From: Cinclus cinclus
Taxonomy: Eukaryota > Chordata > Aves > Passeriformes > Cinclidae
NCBI RefSeq assembly: GCF_963662255.1
Contig: NC_085047.1
Location: 48,205,006-48,269,005 of the forward strand
Direction: 5' to 3'
Length of the DNA stretch: 64,000 nt
How positions within the stretch are numbered: the first letter of the stretch is position 1; each line of letters begins with the position of its first letter. Shown here piece by piece: positions 48,830 through 62,092 of the stretch. Position numbers and translations under genes: made by a program. The notes under the pieces were generated by a model that was given only the letters and a program-made list of their open reading frames with translations, searched no databases and had not been told where the DNA came from.

Positions 48830-49700
48830 TCCTCCATCATCTTTGTCTTAAAGCACTGCTTGCTCAGGTCACTTCACTGACCTTGTACACACCTTCTTGA
48901 ACTATTTTTAATCCACACTAGCACTCTGCCTTGGATTACATAGATATTTGTTTTCCCCAAGAGATATTCAGGAGGAACTTTTTGGAAAACTTTTAGGAAA
49001 GCCACATCATTTGCCTCATCCATGTTGCCTTGATCTTCCATCAACTTCTTCAGTAACGCTGATAATATAAAGCACTAAATTTCCTCACCAAAGCCATGTA
49101 ATTTTGACTTAAGTTACATTAACCTAATTTTCCCCTTATGCTCTTCACGTATGAAATCTCTGTGGGATGAACTCCATATTCACTTACATAAAACCGTATC
49201 AGACAAAATTTAAAAGATAATTGATGGAGTTATTCATGGCTATTGCTGTTCTAATAGGAAAATTCATTCCTCAATTTCATTTCCGAGAGCTGAAGTAAAA
49301 TTAAGTTATACCTAATTCTTATGCTTTCCCTTGAAGACAGACTTAATTTGCATACCTTTAAGGTTTTCAGGAGCACTTGTTAAAAAAGAACAGGAAGAGA
49401 TTTTGAAAGTGCTTACTATATTCCATTCATACAATAACTGTTTTATCAAGGAATTTACAGGGAACAGATTTACTCCATCTTGTCATTATCTCCACTATAG
49501 TATTTGAGTGATTTACTGCTCCTGAATTTTCAACAGATCTCCTAACTTTCCCCTAAAACATTAAGATTTGCTAAGGTCACACACTGATTTCCATTAAAAA
49601 AATGCCCTTGGAATAGTAATTTCCCCTTCATCTTCTACAATGAAAATAGATGTAAAATAATTCATGACTTCTCTGCCACCTCATCATCTACTTCAGCTAT
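48830..49700 (-). mobile_element. Ancient LINE (L2/CR1 group) with reverse-transcriptase remnants, antisense
   Basis: On the minus strand several blocks fall in the order of an L2/CR1-type ORF2. An HGF tripeptide near 49,100 is followed by DEANDVAFLKVFQKVPPEYL (around 48,960-49,030), which parallels the 'VDEGNPVDVIYLDFQKAFDKVPH' stretch of the RT. About 40 bases on, VLVWIKN (around 48,900-48,925) parallels 'ILxWIKNWL'. Further upstream on the same strand, near 49,640-49,690, the sequence resembles the linker ahead of the RT domain in such LINEs. Stops and frameshifts are frequent, so the element is dead and very old. The sequence is too decayed to choose between L2 and an old CR1/L3 lineage. 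Confidence 0.6.
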
Positions 49701-52079
49701 CACTCAAGTCTTGGTAGCTTTAGAGCAACCAGCCCTGCAGTCACAGATAAAAGGAGGACAGTGATCACCTGATATTTCTGCCTACAAAGCACAACAGAAG
49801 ATAAAGCTTTATAATACTGATCTCCTTAACTCATCATGAGAGCCATCTCATGCAAGCATCAGCAGGCACATGCCAGTCTCTCTCACTGCTTCAAGATCCA
49901 TTGAAAGAAAAAAAAAAAAAGAAAGAGTTTGAGAGAAGCAATGGGAGGACATCTTCATTTATTTATTTGAAGCTGCTTCTTGGAAAATGCTTTTAAAGCT
50001 ATTTCACCCTCTCCCTTCACTATCCTACATCAGAATTGCCCTTTCTGGCCAAATCTGTGCACTTACCTCAGCAGTGTATAGACAACTCTCAGAGTGTGCA
50101 ATATTGGATATTCTCTTTGATTCTCCCCTTTCTCTGGTGCTGGAATATACACAGCACACTGGAGGGAAAGAGACTTTTTCTTAACAAATCTAAGCCTCCT
50201 GAAGCCTCTGAGGAGTTTCAGTAGTAGGAGCAAGTATGGAGTTCAGAGAGGAAGTGAAAGGGTCAATGCTCTCAAGATTTCTCAGGTGTATGGTATTAGC
50301 TTAAACTCTCTAACAAAACATGCAGCCTCAGTAAGAATTTAATGCAAGCTGAAAGTACTTCTTAAACTTGGTTTCCACTTCAGAAAATATTTGTATCTGT
50401 CAATCACATGATGAAGTACAACCAGCCCCTGATTTCACTACCACTTCTGGGCTGCCAACCCATCTTGAGCTGAATGCTTCTCCAAAGAAGACCAATCTCT
50501 TCCAAAGGGTACAGTTGGGTTTACCAGGCAAAATTTATCCTCAGACCTGCTCCTCACTCCTTCTCTAGTGCTCTGAAAATGCTGAGTCTGAGTGACAGGT
50601 AAGGACAGATTAGAAGGCACAGCGAAGAGCGCATTAAATGAAAAGAGCTTCATATGACTTATGTGTAATTAATCCACAACATTAATTTTCCATTCATACT
50701 CAGTTTATCAGCCTTCAACTGAAATATTTCTTCTGCTATGCTAAACCTCCCCTGGACATCCATAATGTTAGTTAAGGAGCGTGCAAAATAAGAAATGCCT
50801 ACTTAAAAGAGTATCACAATGGAAAATATCTTTGAGCTAGAACACATTTTCTTCAGAGTACTGATGTACCATGCGTCACAAAAAAATATGCCCATGAGAA
50901 AACACAGTGGATATACTGAAATGAAATTCAGCACAAGGCAATTCCATCAGACTTCCTGATGACCTTATAAACACAACAAAAAGTGCTATTCATATATCAC
51001 CTAGTCAAGTCAATATTTATTTTCTTGCTTTACGTACGCTTTGCAGGAGTGACCTTAATCATAAAAGCAAGGCACTAAAAAGCATGGTTTGCTCCAAAAC
51101 TTGTTTTGGCAGGCAATATGCAGATCTCCCCAAGAAGCTCAGCCAACACATCTCAAGCCAAACTTGCAACAGTCTGACCTAAAAGGACAAGACGACTGGC
51201 AGAAATGAGACTACAAACATTTCCCTCAGGAGTGTGCTGTGTGCAGACTCTTTCCATGTTTTTAAGGGGGAGGGGAAGGGATTTTCCAAGTCTGTATGTG
51301 TTTTCCACATGTATTTGCCAACAGTTCCTAGATTATCCCCAGAGCCTACTTTGAACACCAGGATAACTGCTCTACTGTAGGCTGTATTTCCTTTCTGAAC
51401 ATGGAGACGTCAGAATAGAAGACCGGATCTTGGTTTCTGAGTTATTCTGGGCACACTAACAAAATAAATGAACCCTGGCTATACCTAAGTGTTGCTGAGA
51501 ACAGATCTAAACCCTCCAGTCTGCAGCACCTCCTGAGATTCAGGAGCTGAAAAGGAAGGCATGCATAAGAACAGGAATAGAGGTAAAACCACACTGTATT
51601 TGCTTCTTTGCCTAAAAACATATCTATATATATTTCACATTTGTCAGTTTCTTGCTTCTAATAATGTAATTTTATTCTTTTGCAAGTACAGTGAATATAA
51701 AGAGCGCTGAGAGAGAGATATAAATTAGGTTAAGGCAGTAATCCCCCTCTTACTATCCCCCAGCAGTCCTGATGAAAACATGCTCTTAAAAACACCACGG
51801 ACCAGAAGTATCTGAACAACGCTTGACTGTCTGCTTCATCAGTGTGACATTCCCTCGATGTAAGCTGCCAAACTACCAACCCAATCCTTTTTATTTCCTC
51901 CTTTGTCATCATAAGGATAAGTCTAAAAGCTTTTAGTGCATTTCCTCTCAGTTAAACTCAAATTAGTCCCCTCTGCTGGACTCCTACTGGGATGCCTTGG
52001 TCTATCCCAGAGCCCTTGCTGAGAAAAGCCCTTTTCAGTCCAGCAAATCACCTCAGTACCTGCTACTCTGACAAGGCTG
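49701..52079. other. Non-coding stretch
   Basis: Includes an A13 run at 49,908-49,920 and a TATATA-rich segment near 51,625. No exon or recognisable transposon. Confidence 0.6.
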
Positions 52080-52570
52080 ACGCCATTATTTATTACATAA
52101 TCAGCTCTCACTGTTGAGGGTCAATTATTCCATTGACTGGGCATTACAATAATTCTTGGTAATTAAAAGAGGTACTTACGTGAATCTAGATGCATATTGA
52201 AAGAAACATTAGTCCTTTTGTTACCTTGGCAAGCCCTTGTTCCTAGTCAGCCCAAGCAATTAGCATCTTTTGGCAATCCCTGTCAGCTGGGGTTTGGAAA
52301 GCCTGAAAAGAGGGTCACTCAGATGCTAATTTAGATACAATTGTGACAGCAGAGTTGAGAGGGAGCTGCTCCAAAGGCACCATCAGGGTTTAATAAAGCA
52401 AACAGCTTGGGTCCCTGTGACCCTGCTGAGGTAATTAAAAAGACTGCTCTATGTTGCTGTGCCAAATGGGAGAGTGGCATCATGAAGCTATCCACAAAAA
52501 CCATTTTTAAAAGACATATAATCACCCATTTAATCTGCTCATTAAACAAATCTCTCATGCGGACTTAACA
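52080..52570. promoter_or_regulatory. Candidate conserved regulatory block
   Basis: About 490 bases without repeats or homopolymers, dense in homeodomain-type cores. These include ATTATTTATTACATAATC, GGTAATTAAAAG, CAATTAGCATC, GATGCTAATTTAG, GGTAATTAAAAAG and CATTTAATCTGC. MEIS/TGIF-like TGACAGC and CTGTCAGCTG and SOX-like ACAATTGTG also occur. This texture is typical of developmental enhancers conserved among amniotes. I cannot align genomes here, so conservation is inference, and AT-rich sequence makes TAAT cores common. Confidence 0.3.
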
Positions 52571-55500
52571 GGAATTAGCACTTTCTAAAAGGCAAAAATT
52601 GACAGAAAGCAGACTGTTCAAATGATTCTAAAGGTCGTGATTCCTAAACGTTTTCCCATTATTATTATTATAAGCTCATCTAATGCTAATGTACAATATT
52701 TGGGGGATATTGGTGTTCAAGACTATTCTTTTAATGCTCTTTACAAGAGAAATATGAACATCCACTTCTCTAAGCTAAAACAGTGCAATGATACCAGCTA
52801 TAATAACAGTAGGAAACCCAGCCCTACAAACTATCTCTAAATAATCCCACACCCAACCCACAGCAAATTCTGTGGGGTACTGCTGACACTTTGTTTCCCA
52901 GGATTCAATCCCAGAAAGAGAGCTCTTGCACACAACTCTTGGCTCAAACTCCAACACACAAGTTAGGTACCTTGTAATACCCACCCCTTATGTTCCTCCA
53001 AGAGTGTTAGAGTTAGAACCATCACTTCTGACAAAGCAAAATTACTTTTTCCTGCTTCAGAAAAAAGAATAAAATAAAGAAAGTTCCTTCTCTTTTGCGC
53101 AAACCAAAACGAGAGGTGTTGTAGGGCACTGAGTGAAGACTGAGGACAATGTACTTTGGTGTGACAGTGACCTGATGTGTATCACAGGCAAGCTGTCCTA
53201 CTCCGTGCAGAACATAAGATTTTTATCTTTGAAAAGTTAATCTGCTTTAGATTGGGGTAACAAGAAAAAAAAGGAGGAGAAAACAGAAGATAATGCCAGC
53301 TGATTCTTTTTCCAGTTTTAATTGAGTATTGAAATTATCTCTGTACAATGTCTGGGAGAAAATGCAGCTGCTAAGTCATCACAGAGGTTAAGCAATTATA
53401 TTGTTTTGTGAGTATTTTCCATTTCACAGTGCCGTATTCAAATATAGCCTCTGAAATTCCAGTTTTCTTCACCCTCCTGATAATGAGAGACTAAATCATC
53501 AGGGAGGAAAACTTGTCCCCAGAAAATAAATAAAATCATTAGGCACTGCAGCATGCTCAGCCCAGCTACTAAACTTTCTCAGACTCATGCGGCTCGGTAC
53601 TATATGACCTCATCATTGACAAGCTGATGTTCTACTGAAAGCTGTTAATTAAAGACTCTAGAGATGCTGCCAGCATACTTAACATCTCTAGATATAACTG
53701 ATGCATGCACATCTTTCACAAAGCAAATGTGCTGAGCTGGAATGACAACCTCAGTTCCACACAAGCTCAATACTTGTCATGTCCACCTAATTTGGAAATG
53801 AAAGGCCAAAATGAGATTAAAGCCCTACATGCATGTAATTTGCTAGATCAGTGTTTCTCATTTTGTGCTCTATGGATTGGAAAACCATGAGACAAGTGTG
53901 TATTATTCCTTTCAGCTCTCAGGCAGCATATCACTAACAAGATCCTCGTTGTACAGACAGATACAAACTTACGACTTCCCCAATGGTGACTACAGAGCAG
54001 AGTCTGGCAAAAAAGGCAAAAAGAGCCACCACTGCGTTCATTTTCAGAGAGCTGATTCAGATGAACCACAGAACTGCAAACATGAGTTGTTCTAAATTCT
54101 AAAGTTTACCAGTGTGCTGCAGTCATACGTCTGGTCAGTACTAACGACCTGATAACATCTGTGCGCTCTTTTTTCCTCAGCCCTAAAACATTTCAAAGTA
54201 GGAAAAAACCCCCATAACTTCTCCAGAGGTTGCCTAAGACAGGTGACAAGGGAAGCAATATCCCACCTAAGGAAATTTATCTGTGTATAGAAATACTAAT
54301 GACACAAGGGTACTTTTTCCCTCCCTCGAAGGGGCAGCATACAGGATGGAACAAGGCACGTTATAAATTCAGAGAAAAAAACAGCCACCACCTACAGTTT
54401 GCAGGAGCTGATGCAGTACAGTGGGAACGACCATAACCTTGGAAAGGGAACTACATTATTGTACCTGAATATCTGCAGAAGTCCCCAGGGAATCACCTAA
54501 AGAAGCCCTTAATCTATATTCTACAGGAGTAGATCCAATTTAATTAGGCTAAGGAAAAACAATTATATAGGTGGAAATTCTTAAGTGAATTCCATCTACA
54601 TCTATTTATATCTGATAATCAGTGTATGCTACAAAATTTGCCTTAGGTTGTTCCTAAAACAATCCATCAATACCTGGAACAAAGCTCTGAGAAGTGAAAA
54701 GAACTTCAGCACCAAAACAACAAAGCTTAAATGGGTAGGGGCAGAAACAGCCTCTTTCACTATGAAATAAAAATTGAAATGAGGGTAGGATGGGATGAAC
54801 TACTGGTTTTGACCAGCTTTCTAACTGCTTTACAGGTTCTTTTTTTCTTAACTCAGTGTGGGGAAGAAGGGGGTCAGAAAAATGACAATAATGCAAAAAG
54901 AATGGAGAACATAAGGAACAGCAGAAAAAGAAAGAAGGAGGAGGAAATAAATCATTAAAACTTTATAACCCTAGACTGCCTCACAGGGGAGCAGAGGAAA
55001 AAAAAAAATCAGACCATTCGTCTTCAGCATGTTTGCTTATTATCTCTTGGGAGAGTTTAAGATATTATACTTGACACCATTATATGTATGTGCAGTTAAC
55101 CTCAACCTGCATTATTTCTTTGTACTTTTGCAGTCTTATACATGCACACAAGTATCTTGTACTGATAAACGATGCTCAGTTTCTCTTAGTATTGTATAGA
55201 GAATAATTCTTACAGCAAATGATTACAACTCTTTGACTTAAAGTACACTTTGATACTGACATTTGAAAAGGGCTCTGTCAAGCTCCAAAAACTATACACT
55301 CCCTCTGTATTCCCTACCATCAAGGATACTTCCTAATACACTTGAGAAAGTAATTCAATAGCTGAATAACCACAATTACACTTTCAGGTCTACTTAAAAC
55401 TGCAAAAACAATGTGTTCTTTCTCTTGGGAGAGCTATGCTACCATTTGGTCAGACAGCAACACATTTTGGACACACTTCAGAAGTAGTTGCATGCATTGT

Positions 55501-58500
55501 GAAGATTTATAGTTGGACAGGAATCAAGGCAGGGGTGCAACTCCCTGGAAAACACTGAAATCCATCCACAGATGAACCATCACAGACAAAGTCACAGATG
55601 CAGTTTCTTGACCAGTTTGGCTGTGCAAGGAGATGGGAAAATTCAATCAACATTTAGTACATTTATTTTCTTGAAATGAATCTTCATGCCACAAGTGAAT
55701 GTGTTGTTTTGCTGCAATATGTAATAATGTGCCTTACGTCTGCTTCTCTACCAGCCTGTGTGACAGTCATTCCAGGCATGCCTTCTGCAGCTTTTTGTTT
55801 ATTTTGGGGAATGTTTAGAATGCTTTTGTGTTGGAAAAAAAATAAAAAGAAAAAAAAATTAGAAGTCCTATTTTAAAAAAAGCCCTCCAAACTGAAGGAA
55901 TCATATATACAAGAGCTTCTGAAAGAATAAACACAGCTGCTTACAAATGAGTAAAAAGTTAAAGGAAAAAACACTAGTAGGTGCAAGCTCAATTTTCTAA
56001 TAAATCTTAAGGCTGTCATTTGATTCTTGTGAGTTTTAGCATTTTATCTCAATTGTATAGTTGTTTTTTTTCTCCAAAAAGTTATTTTAAGTAATGATGA
56101 AAAACCAGCTTTCCACCAGCAACTACTTGTAGTAATAAACATATAAAGTACTAATATGAGAAGAAGTTGAGTTATTAAAAGCATACTTCAGAAAAGCAGC
56201 ATTAGTTGTGCTTCAAGCTCTAAAACGGAATTGAGAGATTGAAGACAATTTAGGAAGAAAAGCATACAGGTCAATTTACCCTCAACAATGAACATTCATT
56301 TATTTCTGGTCACTGCCTAAATCTGCTTTTCTAATTCCTTTATTTAACTGTCTGAGGTTATAAAGATATAAATCCGAGATCATCTTATTATGAGGCCCAT
56401 AGTTAAAACATAAAAAAAACTTGCAATAGGGATACAACTAGTTTAAGAACACATGTGCTCTATGTTTACTTCTGTCTGGTAAAACAACAGTGTCAACTGG
56501 AATTTGAAATGTTTTCTTTATTTAGATCTTGTAGGCTGAACAATAAGCCCTGACAGCTCTGTCTCAGCCCTCTCAAGGCTTGTACCAAATGAAGCCTAAA
56601 CTCACCATTCAGCAACTGCACTGGCCATGGGATGTCTGGAATTTGTTATGTGCACTCATCCTTAAAATGGAACAGCTGCTATGAAAGGCTGTTACAAGAC
56701 ACCCAAGGGGGCAAAAGGTTCCAGTGACACCCTTATCTACAACCTGATATGAACAGCTTTTGCTGCTACCCTGCTCCCATCTCTAGGTGTAAAGTTACAT
56801 GATAGAAAGACCCAAAAAACTCCCCTCAGTCAAAGAGAAAACTTGTATGGCTTCTGCTCCTTTTCATGCCATTAACTGTGCAGAGGATTAGATCACCTTT
56901 AAAACATACTTATTTAGTGTAACACATCTGTATGCCAATTTTAAAGACATGCATTTTAGAAAACTACATTTCTACAGCACTACCACCCCCCCACTCACCC
57001 TTTAATAACCAGCAAAAAGCAGTCCTTGGGCCATGCCATGCTTACCTTGCTCTCTTGATTGACTATTTAGCCTATAAGCCCACTGACTAGTTAGCTGCAT
57101 GAGGAGCTCAACCTGGATTTGGCTGTTAAGGATCAGAAAGTAATAGCAATATAGCAAAAATAGCTCTCAGGGGAAATATATCTTGTTACTGCCAGAAAGA
57201 GAATTTTTGTAAGAGAAGCATTTCTGTAATTCTTATTAGTTAAATAAAAGACTGGAAATAACCAGAAGCATGAAGACTCAAGGGTCTGAACTCTCATCAG
57301 TCAATGGCATAATTCCCAATAAATTCACTGGATATGCAATGAAGACTAAATGTGGAATACAGAAAGGAAATGATCAGAGGAAGAACTCTTGTTCACAAAT
57401 GCATTCTGCATCTGCGAAGTTTGTACCTGTGACTGAGTCCATAAATGAGACTAGAGTCCACACACCATACAACTGTGATGAGCTCTATCTCTGGTGGGAA
57501 AATCCTAAGAACTACTTCTATTTTAAAATACAAAGGACAGCTTCACTTTTACTGATGCACAGTACTGGGCAAAGCCTAGTGTCATTAGAAGGTGTACTTT
57601 TGCACAGATTTCCCCCCCTCCCAATCCCCACAGCCTCTGCTTTCTCTGGTGCAACCAACTTCCTCCTTCCACTGAAAGTAGGTACTATTTCTTACTAAAG
57701 TTCCTATGATATATCAATTCCTCTTCCTGAATTTTATATGGCAGAGATAAATAAGTCTGTAAAAAGGCAGTCACTTGCCCCAAACCCTTTTATGCCTACA
57801 TAAAGATTGCTATAATTGCAACAGATAATCAGCTCCACTTTAGCCAAAGCTCAATACTAGCTTGTAGCTTCATCTTTTAACCAAAACACAATTTCTTTGA
57901 TTGTGCAAATGAAATCCTATTCCCTATATCTCTGCACCCACCTTTGGGATTTTGGCTCGCCAAACTTCCTTCCGCTGCTTTTCATAAGAGCTATGACTCT
58001 CAGCATCACACAATCCCACCCTCTATCAATGTTCTGGCACAGGGTTTATATCCTGAAGTTTATATCCTATATATGCTCTCTAGTTGGACAAAACCCTTAC
58101 TTTTCCAAGATCATGAATAACCTACTATTTCAGATCGAGTCAGAAATTAAAATCCCAGAGCAATAACACCCACAAGAATATCTCAGGAAATGAGGAAGAA
58201 AGAAGAATCGGGGGAAGATGAGACTAATGGACTAACATGGAGTAAAACATGGCCAGGCAGACACAACAGTAGTATTTGCTGCAACATGGACAAGGATAAA
58301 GTGAACCTGGTTTGGATGCATCAAGAGACAGGCAAGTGCAAGCCACAGACAACACACAGTTCTCCTCCAGAGTTTGGCTTTCCTCTCCACCTTAAGATGA
58401 TTTACCTGTACCAAAGGAGACAATCCCAACACAAAAATCCCCCTCCCTCTTTCAGAATCCTCTCAGGAGCCACTGCACTTGCCACAGTTATGAAACAGGT

Positions 58501-59706
58501 AGGTCAGCTCAGAGTGAAGGGGGGGATGAATCAAAACTCCTTTTTCATCAGCTACTACTGTACTTGTTGGCCATCTACCATCGAAAGAGAAGCTGCCTGC
58601 TAGAAGCATGGCTCTACATCCCAGATGGCTGAATCTTCCTTTCCTGTCACAGACTTCTAGAGTAATATGTTAAATAGTCATTCAGTATTAACAAACACAT
58701 TTTTGATGCCCAACAAAACAGCCTTCCACCTTAGATTTACCATATTAAAATTCTATTGGACTAAGCATCTTCTCACAGACTTGTTCAATTGTGTATTTGC
58801 TTCATACTTCCAGCTCCTGTTCCTTCATGATTGTGATGCCATTTGAACTCAAATTCTTCAAGGCAAAGTGCTGTCATTGGAAATCATACTAAAAATGGCA
58901 ACCATGAAGAATCTTCCTGTTTGACCCCCAGCAAACTTGAATCAACTCTTTTACTTCCTACCATTGAGCTTTTGATTGCTTTGGTATTTCTGGTGCTTCT
59001 ATTGCTGTTCTAAGCATTCTTCTAGATTCACTGTTATCCTGGATGAGGAAACATCCACTGGGATCCACTTCAGTCTCTCCTTTTTAAAGTCCTCCTGGTA
59101 TTGCTTTTGTGGTTCAGAATTACTAAGTCAAAGGCTAAAAACAGGAAGAAAAAAGCCACACCAAAATAAAACCCACCTGCCTAGAGCTCTTCTCCCTCAT
59201 TAAGAAATGGATGACTTGGACTCCAGCTGTTCCTTTAGCCCTACCACACTGAAACCCCTACTGAAACAAAGCCCTTGAGACAAATCCTGTGAGCTCACTC
59301 TTGGAGGTTTTCTAGTTGCATGTGTGTCATCTGACTGAAATCTGCCTTTCCTGTGATCCAGCCACACACTGTACAATCAGATTTGTACTGCACTTTCCTT
59401 TCTCTCACAACATTAATCCCCTTCTCTGACTTTATCCTGCACAGCTACATCAGGCTTGTATTCCCAACTACACAGATGTAAAGTAAACCGTAATTTTGTG
59501 TCTGGTCAGTGAACTTCATGACTGTTCTGTTTAATGCATATTCAGTTTTTTGTGGCTGCCCACTAGACTCATTGTTTTACATCTGTTTGCATTAAAGCAC
59601 GTTTTCCTCTGAATGACTCAGACACTTAAAAGATCCCAAATCCCTCTGAATAGGGTTACATAAATTCCGAAATGTTTGCTATTCCCTTCCTCTAAATTCA
59701 GTATAA
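52571..59706. other. Non-coding stretch, no gene seen
   Basis: Seven kilobases without a supported exon. The two longest frames, 142 codons at 57,270-57,698 and 137 codons at 58,190-58,603, have no recognisable domain, no splice support and ordinary intergenic composition. An inverted repeat lies at 53,657-53,692. The 53,320-53,660 part is again repeat-free and TAAT-rich. Confidence 0.55.
53657..53692. repeat. 10-bp perfect inverted repeat
   Basis: TCTAGAGATG at 53,657-53,666 is the exact reverse complement of CATCTCTAGA at 53,683-53,692, with a 16-base loop. A short cruciform or hairpin is possible. No function is claimed. Confidence 0.8.
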
Positions 59707-59965
59707 TCAGCTAACATTTACTGCAATCTTAGATCTGATATTCTCATTCAAATTATTTATATATGTATTATTAAAAAGATCAGTCCCCTTGAGTATGTCA
59801 CTAAGCAACCTATTTTCAGCTAGAGAAATTATAATTTGCAGACACTGTACGTAACCTGCTTTGAGACAACTTTCAAGCCAAAAGGCCATTTTTGCTCCAC
59901 AGACCATGACTCTGTGGTTTAACCAGTAAGCTCCTTTATGAAACCTTATAATTTGTTAAAGTGTC
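59707..59965 (-). mobile_element. CR1 LINE reverse-transcriptase remnant, antisense
   Basis: On the minus strand one frame reads YWLNHRVMVCGAK and later DLFNNTYINNLNENIRSK. These match, in order, the CR1 RT blocks 'WLxxRxQRVVVNGAK' and 'VLFNIFINDLDE'. In CR1 these blocks are about 25 residues apart counting from NGAK. Here the gap is about 40, so an insertion of roughly 50 bases lies between them. The frame is open over both blocks, but the catalytic FADD box that should follow is not recognisable. A dead, ancient copy. Confidence 0.6.
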
Positions 59966-60315
59966 ATTAATTCACGCAGTTTCAATTTTTCACAGTGTAT
60001 TTTCCTCATAACATGAAAAAAAATAGAACAATGTCAAGATGAATCTGGAAAGCCAGCATTCAGAGCAAGGAACATGTGCTTATTTCTCAAGATTCCTGAT
60101 TTTCTGTTTACAACATTCTTATTCTGATAACAATGGCAAAAATACAAATACACTATTCAAGGGAATTTCAAGGACACAAATACCAGAGTGTTGAATTTAG
60201 TTCTTCAGCCCTTTTTGTCCTGAATTAGAGTCTTACTTTTCCTTAAAAATCATCAGTATTTCTCTGTCTGACAGCTGGCAAGTAGGAAGGGAAATGGTTT
60301 TAAAGATCAAATTAA

Positions 60316-60344
60316 GCAAACCTGATTGAATAATTCAGGTTTGC
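60316..60344. repeat. Perfect 10-bp inverted repeat with 9-base loop
   Basis: GCAAACCTGA and TCAGGTTTGC are exact reverse complements separated by TTGAATAAT. The stem is too short for a pre-miRNA. It could be a chance hairpin or a dyad binding site. Confidence 0.85.
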
Positions 60345-60460
60345 CATGGGACTCAATTATTTCTATTAGAAAACCTTATTTTTAAAAGGAAAAAAAGTTA
60401 TTTTCTTTGGCATCCAAATAATTATTTTTTTTACTTCTGGAAACATTGAAGTAGTGGTTT

Positions 60461-60519
60461 CCTGAGGTTTTACATGTTAACTCTTTCATATTTTTCCTGA
60501 TGTTTTACCTGTTAACTCT
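60461..60519 (+). repeat. 24-bp direct repeat, 35-base period
   Basis: CCTGAGGTTTTACATGTTAA plus CTCT is repeated 35 bases later as CCTGATGTTTTACCTGTTAA plus CTCT, with two mismatches in 24. An old local duplication; each copy contains a GTTAAC palindrome. Confidence 0.85.
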
Positions 60520-61960
60520 AGCCTGAAACAATAATGGGTGCCCCAAAGACAAGCATGAAAGTCGTAAGAGGTATTTTCCTCTTTGCTATGAAAAGCATGA
60601 TAAAAATAAATTCGCAAACCCAAAAAACACTACAGTATTAAAAAAAAAAAAAACCAGACCATCCTTACAGTAGAAATGCTTCTCCCACTCGTGCAGATGC
60701 ATTTAGGGATACCATCAGCTCTGCTGCAGAAGACCTATTCAACCTTATGCAATGCCAGTGCATCACCCAGCTGGAGGTCACTGCTGTTGCCATGTCTCTC
60801 CAGAGCACAGAATCAGGGATAACAGTGAAAAATGCCAAGCAAGGCAAGCATCATGCTTAACCATAAAAAATTCCAGAGCCACGGTAGCACAGAACCACTC
60901 CCAGGTGATAGGTGCACTCATCCACCACAGCACCACTGAGGAACTGCTCAGCCCTGCACAAAGGGCTAAGCAGGCTACAGGGCTGGGTCAATCAGGCATT
61001 AGGACTGTGCTGCCTTTTTCACATGACTCTGAATAGCAGAAAAAGAAAGCTAAAAGCTGTATGGTCCCCTCATTCGGGGCCTTATGCTGATGGGTGACAT
61101 GCAATCAGAGAGGACACCAGTTGAAGGCCCTTGAGAAGAGCTGAAGGCTCATTACAAACCACAATCAACACTACACAACATGAAAACTACCGACCTGGAA
61201 CAGCATTCCCTGTATCAAAACTCACTGCAAACCCACAGTATAAGGCTTGATAGTCCATATCCCAGGAAAAGAAAACCCAACACCAAAAAACACGTATCAA
61301 ACATGACAACCCCCCACCCTCCCAAATCCCCACATTTTATTGCCAGCCCTGACGGGGGAAAGTTCCTGCATAGAAGTCTGCTTGTGACTGCAGAGACAGA
61401 CATATGGCAATTTGCCTGCTGCCCTCATCCCACCTTTGCTCTTATTCTATTCCCCTTCTCTTCCAGGGCAAGGTGTCACCTAGCTGATATAGAGTCTCTA
61501 GGAACTTACACCTAAAGTGCAAGAGTACAGACATGAAAGGGTTACTGACTTTGCACTCAATAGGTCTGTGTCCTTTCAGAATAAGCCAGTTAAATCCTTT
61601 CATTTTCAGTTATTTGCATTTATACAGAGGATTTTTTTAAACAAGAATCTTTACATGACTTTAATTAGGTCATGTCTGAAGGATAAGAAGGATAAGGCAG
61701 GAAAAAGGCCCTCAGAGTTTTAATTTTTGGAGCAGAAACGATATCACTTTTTAAGCGTATTTTGAAGTACTCCCAGGTTTTAAAAAGAATGATAAAACTA
61801 AGCATGTTTTTTCCAATTCAAAATTAACATAGACTATCTTATATTAAATACATCCCAAAAAGGACAGCTACAGCTAGAGCAAAACTTCTACAAGAAACAG
61901 TGCCATTAAATCACTACACTTAACAACTGTCAACAAAAATCTCTCATGAAAAGAAAAAGG

Positions 61961-62092
61961 TTCAATAAGCATTTGGACAAGGTATTCAGGCTCTTGATGT
62001 GATTCTTGGGGTTGTCCTGTGCAGAGTCAGGAGCTGGACTCGATAATCCCTGTGGGTCCCTTCCAGCCCAGGGTATTATAAGATACCATGAA
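61961..62092 (+). mobile_element. CR1 LINE, 3'-terminal fragment
   Basis: GATGTGATTCTTGGGGTTGT, then CCTGTGCAGAGTCAGGAGCT, then GGACTCGATAATCCCTGTGG, then GTCCCTTCCAGCCCAGG make a well-preserved CR1 3' end of the type common in birds ('ggggttgtcctgtgcagggccaggagttggactcgatgatcc'). The tail after it (GTATTATAAGATACCATGAAA) is a decayed form of the terminal ATTCTATGA-like repeats. Better preserved than most CR1 pieces in the window, so probably younger. 5' truncated and non-coding. Confidence 0.88.

Larger units (their letters stand above)
59966..61960. other. Non-coding stretch
   Basis: No exon. Contains the hairpin at 60,316-60,344, the 35-base-period duplication at 60,461-60,519 and an A14 run at 60,640-60,653. 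The 60,750-61,030 part is slightly GC-richer, but no repeat family was recognised. Confidence 0.55.

Noticed and set aside
57270..57698. 142-codon plus-strand frame
   Set aside because: No domain, no coding-like conservation signal visible, no splice context, and the amino-acid mix matches translated intergenic DNA.
58190..58603. 137-codon plus-strand frame
   Set aside because: No recognisable motif; a minus-strand frame is also open over part of it.
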